Shown here: positions 36,363-45,082 of the stretch, piece by piece | Layout: each line of letters starts with the position of its first letter | Numbering within the stretch: the first letter of the stretch is position 1 | From: Streptomyces nodosus | Lineage (GTDB): Bacteria; Actinomycetota; Actinomycetes; Streptomycetales; Streptomycetaceae | Assembly (NCBI RefSeq): GCF_008704995.1 | Contig: NZ_CP023747.1 | Location: 4,056,501 to 4,120,500 of the forward strand | Direction: 5' to 3' | Length of the DNA: 64,000 bases | Notes under the pieces: generated by a model | What the model saw: the letters and a program-made list of their open reading frames with translations, nothing else | Database searches by the model: none | Told to the model about the DNA's origin: nothing | Made by a program: the position numbers and the translations under genes

Positions 36363-37649
36363 ATGACCCACCCGTCGGACCGTGACCGCACAAGGGCGAC
36401 AGCACCGCCGCGGCTCCCCGGCCGGAGCGCGACCAGACGCAGAGTGAGCACCGTTGCCGCCGTGGCGGTGGTGCTCCTGGCGAGCTGTGGCACGGGCGCC
36501 CCCAGGACGGCCCCGCACGCCAGCGGCCCCACCGTTCCCCTCGCCCCGTCCACCACCCCCGCCTCGCCCTCGTCCCCGGCCTCCCCTTCGCTCCTCGCCC
36601 CGCACCCCACCGCCGCCACCGCCTGCACCAACACCACGAAGCTGGCCGGATGGTCGAACCGCAGCCTGGCCATGCTGACCATCGCCGTCCCGGTGTCGGA
36701 GACCTCGGTGTCCGATGTCACCTCCGAGGTGAGCGCCGGAGCGGGCGGGGTGCTGCTGTTCGGCAGCAAGGCGCCGGCCGACCTCGGCTCCCGGCTGACC
36801 GCCCTGAAGTCCCATGTGCCGGGCCACCGGGGCCTGCTGGTGATGACCGACGAGGAGGGCGGCGGCATACAGCGCATGGCGAACCTCGTCGGATCGCTGC
36901 CCTGGGCCTCGTACATGGGGGCGCATTGGACCCCCGCCCAGATCCAGCAGAACGTCACCAAGGTCGCCACCAGGATGGCGGCCGCCCAGGTGAACATGAA
37001 CCTCGCACCGGTGGTCGACGTCGACGGCAGGAACGTGGCCCCCAGCAAGACCAACCCCGACGGATGGCGGTCCTTCAGCGGCAACACCTCGGTGGTCTCC
37101 AAGGCCGGTGTCGCATACATGAACGGGATGCGGGCCGGAAACGTGATACCCGTCGTCAAGCACTTCCCGGGCCTCGGCGGCTCCACCTACAACTCCGACT
37201 TCGGCCCCGCCCGCACCCTGCCCTGGTCCACCTTGCAGAAGGTGGGCATCCCACCGTTCGCCGCGGCCATCAAGGCCGGCGCCCCGGCCATCATGGTCTC
37301 CAACAACATCGTGCCGGGCCTGAGCACCGCTCCGGCGAGCCTGTCGCCCACCGTCATCAATTCCGAGCTGCGCGGCAAGCTGGGCTTCAAGGGGCTGGTG
37401 GTCACCGACTCGCTCAGCGCCAAGGCGATCTCCGCCGCGGGCTACAGCGTCCCCACCGCCGCCGTCCAGGCCCTGCGCTCCGGTGCCGACATGGTCATGT
37501 TCGACCTGGGCGGCAACGTCAACTCACGGACGTCCTCGATCGCCTCGGCCATCACCAAGGCGGTCACCGACGGCCACCTCCCCCGCAGCCGCCTCATCGA
37601 CGCGGCGGCACATGTCCTGGCCGTCCGCCACGTGAACCTCTGCTCCTGA
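36363..37649 (+). CDS. Lipoprotein with glycoside hydrolase family 3 domain, atypical NagZ-like
   Basis: 428 residues; excellent ribosome site AAAGGAGG. Signal peptide with lipobox LLASC, Ser/Pro/Thr linker, then a GH3 barrel: LLVMTDEEGGGIQRM, NLAPVVDVDGRN, KHFPG at 266-270 and the probable nucleophile Asp349 in VVTDSLSAKAI. NagZ enzymes carry a loop Asp-Ser-His whose His is the acid/base; the corresponding place here is Asn277-Ser278-Asp279. Either the protein uses a different acid/base (perhaps Asp279) or it no longer hydrolyses sugars. Anchored outside the membrane, so a wall-recycling or binding role is likely. Confidence 0.85.
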   Translation: MTHPSDRDRTRATAPPRLPGRSATRRRVSTVAAVAVVLLASCGTGAPRTAPHASGPTVPLAPSTTPASPSSPASPSLLAPHPTAATACTNTTKLAGWSNRSLAMLTIAVPVSETSVSDVTSEVSAGAGGVLLFGSKAPADLGSRLTALKSHVPGHRGLLVMTDEEGGGIQRMANLVGSLPWASYMGAHWTPAQIQQNVTKVATRMAAAQVNMNLAPVVDVDGRNVAPSKTNPDGWRSFSGNTSVVSKAGVAYMNGMRAGNVIPVVKHFPGLGGSTYNSDFGPARTLPWSTLQKVGIPPFAAAIKAGAPAIMVSNNIVPGLSTAPASLSPTVINSELRGKLGFKGLVVTDSLSAKAISAAGYSVPTAAVQALRSGADMVMFDLGGNVNSRTSSIASAITKAVTDGHLPRSRLIDAAAHVLAVRHVNLCS

Positions 37650-38016
37650 CCGCCTGCCCCTGACCGCCGACCGGTCACGGCGGTCCCCGGGCTGCCCGGC
37701 ACGAGCGGCGACCCGCGCTACGGCGCACCGAAGGCGGCGCCAGGCGGCTCCCGGGCGGCTCCCGGGCGGTTCCCGTACGAGGACCCGAAGTTCCCCGTAT
37801 CGGCCGCCCATGCGCGGTACCCGCAGGCGACTGGAGGATCCAGGTCGACCGGCTCGGTCGCAAGCCGCCCACCCTGCATCCGCCGGCAGACGAGCCCTTC
37901 CCGCGTCGACGCCGCTTGCCGACGCCCGCTGATCTCTTCGCACGTCGGATGCCATATTCTCCATGGACGAGCGGTGCCGGGGGGTACCGCTCAAGGTCTC
38001 TCAGGGGGGAGTCACC
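37650..38016. other. 367-bp intergenic region before the SPFH gene
   Basis: Contains the GH3 terminator hairpin and a three-copy 11-bp repeat (GCGGCTCCCGG, 37744-37776). No coding character. Confidence 0.55.
37662..37685 (+). terminator. Terminator hairpin after the GH3 lipoprotein gene
   Basis: GACCGCCG-accggtca-CGGCGGTC, eight perfect pairs, 13 bp after the stop. Confidence 0.6.
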
Positions 38017-38904
38017 GTGCTCGTATTGTCATGCCTGCTTCTTCTCGCCGCCTTGGTGATGTACTTCATCGCCCGCGCCCAAGACTCGCTCCGGCTTCGG
38101 CTGGGTGCCGGCGCCGCACTGCTCGGCAGTGTGCTCTGTGGCATCGCCAGCACCGTGTACGTCGTCAGCGCCTATGAGGTCGGCGTGCCGGTGACGTTCG
38201 GCAAGGTGGGTGCGCCGATGACGTCCGGGTTGCAGCTGAAGGCGCCGTTCACCGATGTCACGACCTTCTCGACCCGTCCGGTCGACCTCAACCTCTCCGA
38301 CAAGGACGTCGTCGAGGTGCGGTCCTCGCAGGGGGGTGTGATGTACGCGGAGGTGACCGTGAAGTGGGCGGTCATACCTGACAAGGCGGGGGAGCTGTAC
38401 CGGCTGGCAGGGAGCGAGGACGCCATTCAGCAGCGACTGGTCTTCCCGGACAGCCGCGAGATCGTCCGCAATGTCTTCGCCCGCTACACCAGCGAGCAGG
38501 GGTATGCGTCGGCCCGAGAGAAGATCAATGCGGAGATCGACAAGTTGATCAAGGAGCGACTCGCGCCCCGCGGTATCGACATCACCGCCGTGAACCTCCG
38601 TAACGTCAAGCCTTCGGACGCCCTCCAGAAGCAGATCGACCGCAAGATCCAGCAGAAGGAGGCCACCGAGCGGGCCGCTGAGGCGACCCGCACGGCGGAA
38701 GAGGAGGCCAAGCGCCGCAAGATCGAGGCCGAGGGCATCGCCCGCGCCAACAAGATCCTCAACGACTCTCTGACCGACAAGGTTCTGACGAACCAGTGCA
38801 TCGACGCGTACCGGGAAGCGGCCAAGGAGAACCCGGTCTACGCCGTGCCCTGCGGCTCGGGCAACGGCACCCCGGTCATCGTGGGCGGCAACGGCCGGAA
38901 CTGA
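38017..38904 (+). CDS. SPFH/prohibitin-like membrane protein
   Basis: 295 residues from GTG 38017 behind AGGGGGGAG. Two N-terminal helices (about 1-17 and 28-50), then the SPFH domain (VSAYEVGVPVTFGKVGAPMTSGLQLKAPF, LSDKDVVEVRSSQGGVMYAEVTVKWAV, DSREIVRNVFARYTSEQGY, RGIDITAVNLRNVKPSD) and a charged coiled-coil (QKQIDRKIQQKEATERAAEATRTAEEEAKRRKIEAEGIARANKIL). These proteins form large ring cages on the membrane. The second helix and the Cys-containing tail (VYAVPCGSGNG) are ordinary for actinobacterial members. Confidence 0.9.
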   Translation: MLVLSCLLLLAALVMYFIARAQDSLRLRLGAGAALLGSVLCGIASTVYVVSAYEVGVPVTFGKVGAPMTSGLQLKAPFTDVTTFSTRPVDLNLSDKDVVEVRSSQGGVMYAEVTVKWAVIPDKAGELYRLAGSEDAIQQRLVFPDSREIVRNVFARYTSEQGYASAREKINAEIDKLIKERLAPRGIDITAVNLRNVKPSDALQKQIDRKIQQKEATERAAEATRTAEEEAKRRKIEAEGIARANKILNDSLTDKVLTNQCIDAYREAAKENPVYAVPCGSGNGTPVIVGGNGRN

Positions 38905-38912
38905 TTTCCCGT

Positions 38913-38945
38913 GCGGGCCGAGCCGGCACATCGTGCTCGGCCCGC
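38913..38945. terminator. Terminator hairpin after the SPFH gene
   Basis: GCGGGCCGAGC (38913-38923) and GCTCGGCCCGC (38935-38945), 11 perfect pairs, between convergent genes. Confidence 0.75.
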
Positions 38946-39002
38946 GCACCTCTGTGGCAGCCCGTCACGAGGCGTGCGACCCGGCCGACGCCGAACTGCG
39001 CA

Positions 39003-39272
39003 TCACCAGACGGCCGGGAGAGCCATCAACAGCACCAGCAGGACGCGCGAGATCAGCATCATCGCCACATGTGTGAGCAGGGACCGCCCCAACCCCAACA
39101 CGGCGAGGACCAGCAGCCTGACCCCCAGCCACCCGACGTACAGTTCGCCGGCGGTGTGCCAGGCGGCCGTTTCCTCTGCACGGGTGATCGGCTCAGCGCC
39201 GACCACTCCGACGGCCACGGAGACCGTCCTGTCCGCCAGTCGTGCCTGCGTCCGCGGGCCTATCGCGCTCAT
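39003..39272 (-). CDS. Small hydrophobic protein, function unknown
   Basis: 89 residues with two predicted membrane segments (about 45-62 and 68-88) after a short hydrophilic N-terminus. About 87% G/C third bases and an ATG start, but no strong ribosome site. No recognisable family. It lies at the left edge of the accessory island. Confidence 0.45.
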   Translation of the reverse strand: MSAIGPRTQARLADRTVSVAVGVVGAEPITRAEETAAWHTAGELYVGWLGVRLLVLAVLGLGRSLLTHVAMMLISRVLLVLLMALPAVW

Positions 39273-39394
39273 GAGCCCGGAAACCTATCCGCTCTCGTAA
39301 CGGCCCCCCGGCCCGGCCGGCTTGAGCCTTTGCCGTGCGTACGCCATTCCCGCGCAGTGACCGGGGCGGACGCCGCGGGAGCTGTGGCACCAGG

Positions 39395-40288
39395 TCAGGC
39401 GGCGGTCGGGCGTGGGCTGCCGTGGAAGACCTGGTCGGTGTGCCAGGAGCGGTGGGCTGCCGCGACGGGAGGGATGCCGGGTTGAGGGCCTATGAGCGGA
39501 CGGCCCGCGAGTGCTGTGACATGCTCGCGGGCAGCCTGGCTGCGGCCTACGAACCGCTGCGAGACCAGGATGCGATGGCCGTCGCCTATGCCGAGAACGC
39601 CCTTGTCGAAGAGCTTGTGGTGCAGTGAGCACAGGCACAGTCCGTTGTCGACGTCGTCCGGGCCGTCGAACGCCCACCAGCGCACATGGGCGGCCTCCAG
39701 CCCGACGGGCGCCGTGCCGATCATGCCGTCGTAGCCGCAGAAGGCGCACTGGTACTCGTACGCGGTCAGCACCATCTCCCGCATCCGCGGATCCCGCTGC
39801 CGCCTCGCGGGCGCTGCCAGCGCGTCTGTCTCCGCCGACTCCAGCTCCAGGCCGACCGCGTCGCACAGGTCCTGGTGCAACGACGGCGGAAAGTGCAGAT
39901 CCAGCAGCACCCTCGCCATGCGGCCCAACAGCGACGGTTCCCGCCGTAGCGCCAGCCGCAGGTCCGGGGCCAGCCGCCCCGTGGCCCCGCTGGCCCGCAG
40001 CTCCCGTACACCCGTCCCGGGGCTGCCGATGCCCCGATCGGTCCGCACCTCCCACACCTCGTCGCTGACCAGGTGGTGGAAGGGATAAGCGGGCGTGGTC
40101 CCGCGCGCCGGGCCGTACTCCGCCAGCAGTTGCTTCAGATCTGCCTCCACCGCGCTGTACGGCATCTCGTCCGCGGCATCCGCCTGAAAACGGCCCAGCG
40201 CGTACAGCAGCAGCAACGGCTTGTGCGGCGCCCGTACCCCGTCCCGACTCCACTGCCTCAACTTCGCGGCACGCTCCAGCCAATCCAT
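39395..40288 (-). CDS. Restriction-type HNH endonuclease with putative phosphorothioate-DNA-binding (SBD-like) domain
   Basis: 297 residues. The N-terminal half (HKPLLLLYALGRFQ, YPFHHLVSDEVWEVR) matches what I remember of the sulphur-binding domain of McrA-type enzymes such as ScoMcrA and SprMcrA, which bind Dnd phosphorothioated DNA. The C-terminal half is an HNH nuclease: CAFCGYD, LEAAHVRWWAFDGPDDVDNGLCLCSLHHKLFDKG, with paired cysteines and the catalytic His. Domain order and length fit the small SBD-HNH restriction enzymes. Such an enzyme would attack incoming DNA carrying the Dnd mark, so the host should lack active dnd genes. It sits in a tRNA-Pro island. Confidence 0.8.
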   Translation of the reverse strand: MDWLERAAKLRQWSRDGVRAPHKPLLLLYALGRFQADAADEMPYSAVEADLKQLLAEYGPARGTTPAYPFHHLVSDEVWEVRTDRGIGSPGTGVRELRASGATGRLAPDLRLALRREPSLLGRMARVLLDLHFPPSLHQDLCDAVGLELESAETDALAAPARRQRDPRMREMVLTAYEYQCAFCGYDGMIGTAPVGLEAAHVRWWAFDGPDDVDNGLCLCSLHHKLFDKGVLGIGDGHRILVSQRFVGRSQAAREHVTALAGRPLIGPQPGIPPVAAAHRSWHTDQVFHGSPRPTAA

Positions 40289-40407
40289 GACCGTGATCGT
40301 AGTGATGCTTGGCCGTACGCCTTGCTGTCCGGGCTCGTCTCTGAGGCTGCTGTGCCGTGGAGGTCGTTCGCTCCCAAATCACTCCCAGAATAGGGTCACA
40401 AAGCACA

Positions 40408-40443
40408 TCAGGCCCGGTGCTGATCTCTCAGCACCGGGCCTGA
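40408..40443. terminator. Perfect 16-bp stem hairpin at the left of the duplicated region
   Basis: TCAGGCCCGGTGCTGA-tctc-TCAGCACCGGGCCTGA is perfectly complementary. It is followed 7 bp later by TTTGGCCCCCTG, a string also seen near the att-like sites at 43029 and 45725. It lies upstream of the HNH gene, not after a gene, so it may belong to a lost element end. Confidence 0.75.
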
Positions 40444-40516
40444 CCTGATGTTTGGCCCCCTGGACTGTCAGAGGTGACAGCTCATCTGATCCACGACAGG
40501 GCTACCAACAAGGCCG

Positions 40517-40867
40517 TTGAGCAGCACAGTCAGCGACGTGCTGAGCGTAGTGAATGCCGATGGAACGACCGAGACCGGCTCCGTGATCGACGACATCGTC
40601 CGCGAGGGGGCGAGGCGGATGCCGGCCGCCGCCCTGGAAGCTGAAGTCAACGCCCATATAGCCGAGTCGGCCGAAGAGCGTGACGAGTGCGGGCGCCGTC
40701 TGGTGGTCCGCAACGGCTATCACCAGCCGAGGGACGTGACGACCGCGGCCTGGGTGGTCGAGGTGAAGGCCCCGCGGGTGAACGACAAGCGCATCGGCGA
40801 GGCGACCGGCGAGCGCAAGCGGTTCTCCTCGGTGATCCTGCCGCCGTACAGACGCGGCAGCGCGTAG
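40517..40867 (+). pseudogene. IS256-family (mutator) transposase, N-terminal remnant
   Basis: An open frame of 116 codons whose first about 112 residues are the start of a mutator-type transposase: VIDDIVREGARRMPAAALEAEVNAHI, RDECGRRLVVRNGYHQPR, VEVKAPRVNDKR and GERKRFSSVILPP. Intact members are about 400 residues with a DDE core; here the frame runs into YRRGSA and stops, so the catalytic domain is gone. No inverted repeats could be recognised at its ends. Confidence 0.85.
40517..40867 (+). mobile_element. IS256-like insertion sequence fragment
   Basis: The left portion of an IS256 element, about one third of the usual length, truncated on its right. It marks insertion and deletion activity next to the duplicated glycine-rich genes. 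Confidence 0.7.
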
Positions 40868-40920
40868 GGAGGAGCGGCGGCCGGGGCACCTGGTTTTCGG
40901 GGCCATCGGGGCTGCCCCGA

Positions 40921-42716
40921 CCTGGCGTCAACCGTTCGGTGGAGCTCGAGCGCAGCTCGAACGCCAGACCCGAATGACACGCCGCCAGGCCCGAACTCCC
41001 CTTACATCACTTTTCGTGCACGAGTAATCACAATGAGTGATTAATGGTGAGGTGGCCTGTCCCACTGACGGAAGGCCGCCTCACCCCAAGCCAGCACGTC
41101 GGGAGACATCAGTGACCAGTCATCACGCTCCACAACACCCCCTCACCGGAGTGGAGGCAGAGCGAAGCCGAGCCCGCGTAGGCATCGGTGCTCGTGTGCA
41201 GCGGCGGTGGGCAGGAGTCGTGGCGGGACTGTGCGCGGCACTGGCCGGAACCGCGCTGACGCCCGCGACCGCCGCACCGGCCGTCGCCCCAGCGACAGTA
41301 CGAGGAACCGACCCATCGTCCACCTTCAGCTTCACCGGGGCCCCGCAGACCTTCGCCGTCCCCACGAACGCGGTCGTCACCATCACCGCGGATGGTGCTG
41401 GTGGCGCCGACAACGACACCACCAGCACCCCCTGCGGCTTCACCGGGTCCGGGGGGACGGGGGCACGCGTCGTCACCACGCTGCCGGTGACCACCGCCCC
41501 GACGACCTACACCATCAACGTCGGCGGCACCGGCAGCGCCGGCTGCAACGGGGCCGGGGCCGGCGGCTACAGCGGCGGCGCCCCAGGCGGCACCTCGAGC
41601 CAACCCACCGGCCAATTCCGGAGAGGTTCCGGGGGAGGCGGGGCATCCAGCGTCAGTACCGGCACCAGCCTCCTCGTCGTCGCCGGCGGCGGCGGTGCCG
41701 CCGGCGGCGCCCCGTTCGCCGGCACGATCGCGGGGGGCAACGGGGGCAACGGCGGCACACCGGACGCCACCGCCGGAACCACCGGAGCGTTCGACAGCGG
41801 TGGTTCGCCGGGATCCGGCGGGCAAGGCGGCAACACCACCACCATGGCCGTCGGCGCCGGCGGTACGCCGGCCACCCCGACCGGAGGCTGTACGCCCGTC
41901 GCAGGTAACCCGGGAAGCAGCTTCACCGGCACCACGGTCGGCACCGGCGGCACCGGCGGCAACAACACCGGTGGCAACTGCGTGGCCGCCGGGGCCGGAG
42001 GAGGCGGAGGCGGCGGGTACTACGCCGGCGGCGGAGGCGGCGCCGCCACCCCCGGCACCAGCGGCCTCGGCCGTGCGGGTGGTGGCGGTGGCGGCGGAGG
42101 AAGCAGCTTCGCCACCGCGACGGGCACCGGGACGAGCTACACGGCCTCGGCGATCGGGACGGCGAACAAGAGCGGTCAGGTGATCATCTCCTACACGGTG
42201 GTCACCCCCTCCTTGACCATCACCAAGACCCACACCGGGAAGTTCGTCCAGGGCAAGCAGGGGATCTACACCATCAGGGTCGCCAACAGCGGGCCGGGCG
42301 TCACCGACGGCAGCACGGTCACCGTGCACGACACCCTTCCGCGCGGACTCACCGCCCGCAGCATCACCGGCACCGGATGGAACTGCCACCGGACCACCCT
42401 CACCTGCACCCGCAGCGACGTCCTGACACCAGGCAGCAGCTACCCGCCCATCACCCTCAAGGTCAACGTCTCTTGCGGCTGCGACACACACCACAAGATC
42501 AAGAACAAGGCCACCGTCAAGGGAGGCGGCGACACCACCACCCACACCGCCACCGACCCCACCACCGTCAAACGCAACAAACACTGTCACCGCGCCGGGC
42601 ACGACCCCAGGTGAGCGATCGGTCGCGGCTGCTACGACAGCGACGAGAGCAACAGAACCCGACGGGGCGGCGCTCCGGCCGTTGACGCAGTTCAGCGCCC
42701 GAGTGCGCCATAACGG
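40921..42716 (+). repeat. Duplicated block, copy A (glycine-rich gene with both flanks)
   Basis: Similarity to copy B starts at CCTGGCG (40921), about 190 bp before the gene, and runs through the coding region and about 100 bp past its stop with near identity (through GTTGACGCAGTTCAGCGCCC). Weaker similarity continues to about 42800. The flanks are conserved as well as the gene, so the unit was copied as DNA, not just as a gene family. Confidence 0.85.
41112..42614 (+). CDS. Secreted glycine-rich protein with C-terminal DUF11 domain, paralogue A
   Basis: 500 residues from GTG 41112 (GGGAG 6 nt upstream; same relative start as paralogue B). A long arginine-rich n-region (VQRRWAGVVAGLCAALAGTAL) and ALA-like cleavage region (ATAAPA) near 60 make an export signal, possibly Tat. 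Then SSTFSFTGAPQTFAVPTNAVVTITADGAGGAD, about 260 residues of Gly/Ala/Thr-rich sequence with GGGGGAAGG and GGTGGTGG strings, then a DUF11 beta domain (LTITKTHTGKF..GIYTIRVANSGPG..HDTLPRGL..GTGWNC) and a basic His/Lys tail. No LPxTG or membrane anchor. Probably an extracellular surface or matrix protein. Confidence 0.88.
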   Translation: MTSHHAPQHPLTGVEAERSRARVGIGARVQRRWAGVVAGLCAALAGTALTPATAAPAVAPATVRGTDPSSTFSFTGAPQTFAVPTNAVVTITADGAGGADNDTTSTPCGFTGSGGTGARVVTTLPVTTAPTTYTINVGGTGSAGCNGAGAGGYSGGAPGGTSSQPTGQFRRGSGGGGASSVSTGTSLLVVAGGGGAAGGAPFAGTIAGGNGGNGGTPDATAGTTGAFDSGGSPGSGGQGGNTTTMAVGAGGTPATPTGGCTPVAGNPGSSFTGTTVGTGGTGGNNTGGNCVAAGAGGGGGGGYYAGGGGGAATPGTSGLGRAGGGGGGGGSSFATATGTGTSYTASAIGTANKSGQVIISYTVVTPSLTITKTHTGKFVQGKQGIYTIRVANSGPGVTDGSTVTVHDTLPRGLTARSITGTGWNCHRTTLTCTRSDVLTPGSSYPPITLKVNVSCGCDTHHKIKNKATVKGGGDTTTHTATDPTTVKRNKHCHRAGHDPR

Positions 42717-42842
42717 CTGGTAACGGTAAAGAGAGTGTGGAATGTGTGCCTGCCTCCCGCCCGGAGGAGCGAAGCGACGACGGGTGCTTGATGGAAGTAG
42801 GGAAGGTTCTGCCGCTCGTGCAGCGTCGGTTCTCAAGAGCAC

Positions 42843-42880
42843 TGCGAGAGGGCCCACACCTTGGTACGGGCCCTCTCGCA
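42843..42880. terminator. 13-bp stem hairpin next to the ectopic att-like site
   Basis: TGCGAGAGGGCCC (42843-42855) pairs perfectly with GGGCCCTCTCGCA (42868-42880), loop 12 nt. It sits 23 bp from the tRNA-Pro fragment, at the same side as the terminator of the intact tRNA-Pro gene. Confidence 0.75.
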
Positions 42881-42903
42881 TCGTCCGAGCTGCTTACTCG
42901 GGG

Positions 42904-42926
42904 CCACGACCTCTTCGTCCCGAACG
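42904..42926. repeat. att-like 23-bp copy of the tRNA-Pro anticodon-to-TpsiC region
   Basis: Identical over 23 bp to 45819-45841 inside tRNA-Pro(CGG), from the anticodon arm toward the T arm. Flanking sequence differs on both sides. The two copies are direct repeats 2,915 bp apart, as expected for attL/attR of an integrated element. Confidence 0.8.
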
Positions 42927-43261
42927 CGATCAACCCCCTCATGGCCTCGGGGAGGCGAGCCTGGCCAGCTCATTCGTCTCCGGAGCAGTCCAGTGCTGTC
43001 CGGGAGCGTCTTCGTGCGGCTGCCTCGCTTGGCCCCCTGTTTGGCCCCCATCCCGTATGACCGCCGCGTCTGGGGCGCGGGAGCGCGCCCGACCATGGCC
43101 GACCGCTCAACGTGGCCCCGGTGGGCGCTAGGGCCACCGACCCCTCATGGACCGGGCCGGGTCTCTGACCTGCGGCCGTGTCATCGATCGGCGCTGCGAC
43201 CTGCGACTTAGCCACCTCACCGGCACGCACACCACAGCCCGGCACCGAACTGATCCGCCCT

Positions 43262-45082
43262 CCTGGCGCCAGCCATTCGATGGAACCCGAGCCCAGCTCA
43301 AACACCAGACCTGTATGACACGTCGCCAGGTCGGACACACTCCTCATCTAGTCACTTATCGTGCGGATCGGATCACGGTGAGTGATCCATGGGCTGTGCC
43401 CCGCTGGGCTCCCGCACGGCGGAAAGAGGCCTCACCCCAAGCCAGGAAGTCAGGAGACACCGGTGATCAGACATCACGCCCCACAACCACCCCCCTCTGA
43501 AGCGGGGACGAGACGAGGCCAAGCCCGCACAGGCGTCGGCACTCGTCAGCAGTGGCTGCGGGCAGGGGCGGTGGCAGGACTGTGCGTGGCGCTGTCCGGC
43601 ACCGCACTGACCCCCGCGACCGCCGTACCGACGGGGGCCAGGCCGGCCACCGACCCGGTGCGGACACGAGGGACCGACCCGTCCTTCACCTTCAACTTCA
43701 CCGGAGGCTCGCAGAGCCTCACCGTGCCGGCGAACGCGACCGTCACCATCACCGCCGACGGCGCCGGCGGCGCGGACAACACCGGCACCGCCTGTTCCGT
43801 CACGGGGACTGGCGGGACGGGGGCGCGGGTGGTGACCACGCTCCCGCAAACCGCCTCGCCTACGACCTACACCGTCAACGTCGGCGGTACCGGCGGCAAG
43901 GGCTGCAACGGCACCGGGGTGGGGGGTGCCGGCGGGTTCAACGGCGGCGCCCCAGGCGGGGCCTTCCCGGCCAGTGGTTTTCAGTTCGAAGGTCCGGGCG
44001 GGGGTGGCGCGTCCAGCGTCAGCGCGGGCGGCTCCTTGCTGGCGGTCGCCGGGGGCGGCGGTGCCGCCGGCGGCACCGGAGCAGGCTCTCCAGGGGGGAA
44101 CGGGGGCAACGGAAGCAACGGTACGACGGCGGATGCCACCGCCGGTACCACGGGAAGTGCCACCGGCCCTGGGGCTTCACCAGGGCAGGGCGGGGGCGGC
44201 GGCAGCACCAGCACCAGCACCGGGGGTACCCCCGGTACCGCCGGCACCGGCACGAATTGTGCCGCCACGAACGGCGGGGTGGGAGGCGGGTTCTCCGGTA
44301 CCACGGTCGGTACCGGCGGCACCGGAGGCAGCATCGGCGCCGGCTGCGCCCTCACCCTCATCGGGGCCGGTGGGGGCGGTGGCGGCGGGTACTTCGCTGG
44401 CGGGGGCGGCGGCAGCGCCACCGTCGACAACCGCGGCACCTCGGGGAGTGGAGGCGGAGGTGGTGGGGGCAGCAGCTTCGCCACCCCCACAGGTACCGGC
44501 ACAAGCTACGCGCTGTCCACGATCGGGACGGCGAACAACAACGGCCAGGTGACCATCTCCTACACCCTGCCCCCGCCCACTCTGGCCATCGCCAAAACCC
44601 ACACCGGCAACTTCACCCAAGGAAAACAGGGCACCTACACCATCACCGTCCGCAACACCGGCCTTGGCCCCACCGACGGCAGCACCGTCACCGTGCGCGA
44701 CAAGCTCCCGCGCGGACTCACCGCCCGCAGCATCACCGGCACCGGATGGAAATGCGTCCGGGCCACCCTCACCTGCACCCGCAGCAACGTCCTGGCACCG
44801 GGCGACAGCTACCCGCCCATCACCCTGAAGGTCAAGGTCGCCTGCGACTGCGAGACACACCGGAAGATCACGAACACCGCATCCGTCAGCGGAGGCGGCG
44901 ACATCCACACGCACACCGTCACCGACCGCACCACTGTCAAACGCAACAAGCACTGTCACCGCGCCGGGCACGACCCCAGGTGAGTGATCGGTCGCGGCTG
45001 GTACGACAGCGGCGAAAGCAGCAGAACGCGACGGAGCGGCGCTCCGGCCGTTGACGCAGTTCAGCGCCCGAGTGCGCCATAA
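43262..45082 (+). repeat. Duplicated block, copy B
   Basis: The second copy of the block at 40921-42716, in the same orientation. The upstream flank, start codon context (caggagacaccggtg versus cgggagacatcagtg), gene and about 100 bp of 3' flank all align. Confidence 0.85.
43463..44983 (+). CDS. Secreted glycine-rich protein with C-terminal DUF11 domain, paralogue B
   Basis: 506 residues from GTG 43463 (AGGAG 7 nt upstream). Same order of parts as paralogue A: export signal (LRAGAVAGLCVALSGTALTPATA), FTFNFTGGSQSLTVPANATVTITADGAGGAD, a long Gly-rich region (more Ser/Asn-containing than in A), DUF11 (LAIAKTHTGNF..GTYTITVRNTGLG..RDKLPRGL..GTGWKC) and an identical basic C-terminus ending in RAGHDPR. 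The Gly-rich parts differ by many small insertions and deletions in multiples of three, while both ends are strongly conserved. Confidence 0.88.
   Translation: MIRHHAPQPPPSEAGTRRGQARTGVGTRQQWLRAGAVAGLCVALSGTALTPATAVPTGARPATDPVRTRGTDPSFTFNFTGGSQSLTVPANATVTITADGAGGADNTGTACSVTGTGGTGARVVTTLPQTASPTTYTVNVGGTGGKGCNGTGVGGAGGFNGGAPGGAFPASGFQFEGPGGGGASSVSAGGSLLAVAGGGGAAGGTGAGSPGGNGGNGSNGTTADATAGTTGSATGPGASPGQGGGGGSTSTSTGGTPGTAGTGTNCAATNGGVGGGFSGTTVGTGGTGGSIGAGCALTLIGAGGGGGGGYFAGGGGGSATVDNRGTSGSGGGGGGGSSFATPTGTGTSYALSTIGTANNNGQVTISYTLPPPTLAIAKTHTGNFTQGKQGTYTITVRNTGLGPTDGSTVTVRDKLPRGLTARSITGTGWKCVRATLTCTRSNVLAPGDSYPPITLKVKVACDCETHRKITNTASVSGGGDIHTHTVTDRTTVKRNKHCHRAGHDPR

Larger units (their letters stand above)
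42615..43462. other. Region between the two glycine-rich genes
   Basis: 848 bp without an intact gene. It contains the end of block A, a 13-bp stem hairpin, a 23-bp copy of part of tRNA-Pro (att-like), the string TTGGCCCCCTGTTTG (43029-43043), and from 43262 the upstream flank of block B. Most of it looks like the junction of two integrated units. Confidence 0.7.

Noticed and set aside
40931..40974. Short inverted repeats around GGAGCTCGAGCGCAGCTCGAA as IS256 terminal repeats.
   Set aside because: The same region is part of the duplicated block flank and recurs (diverged) at 43275, so it belongs to the block and not to the IS.
42742..43131. Open frame between the two glycine-rich genes, read as a possible gene.
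   Set aside because: It crosses the hairpin, the tRNA fragment and the junction, has mixed third-base composition and no ribosome site or domain.
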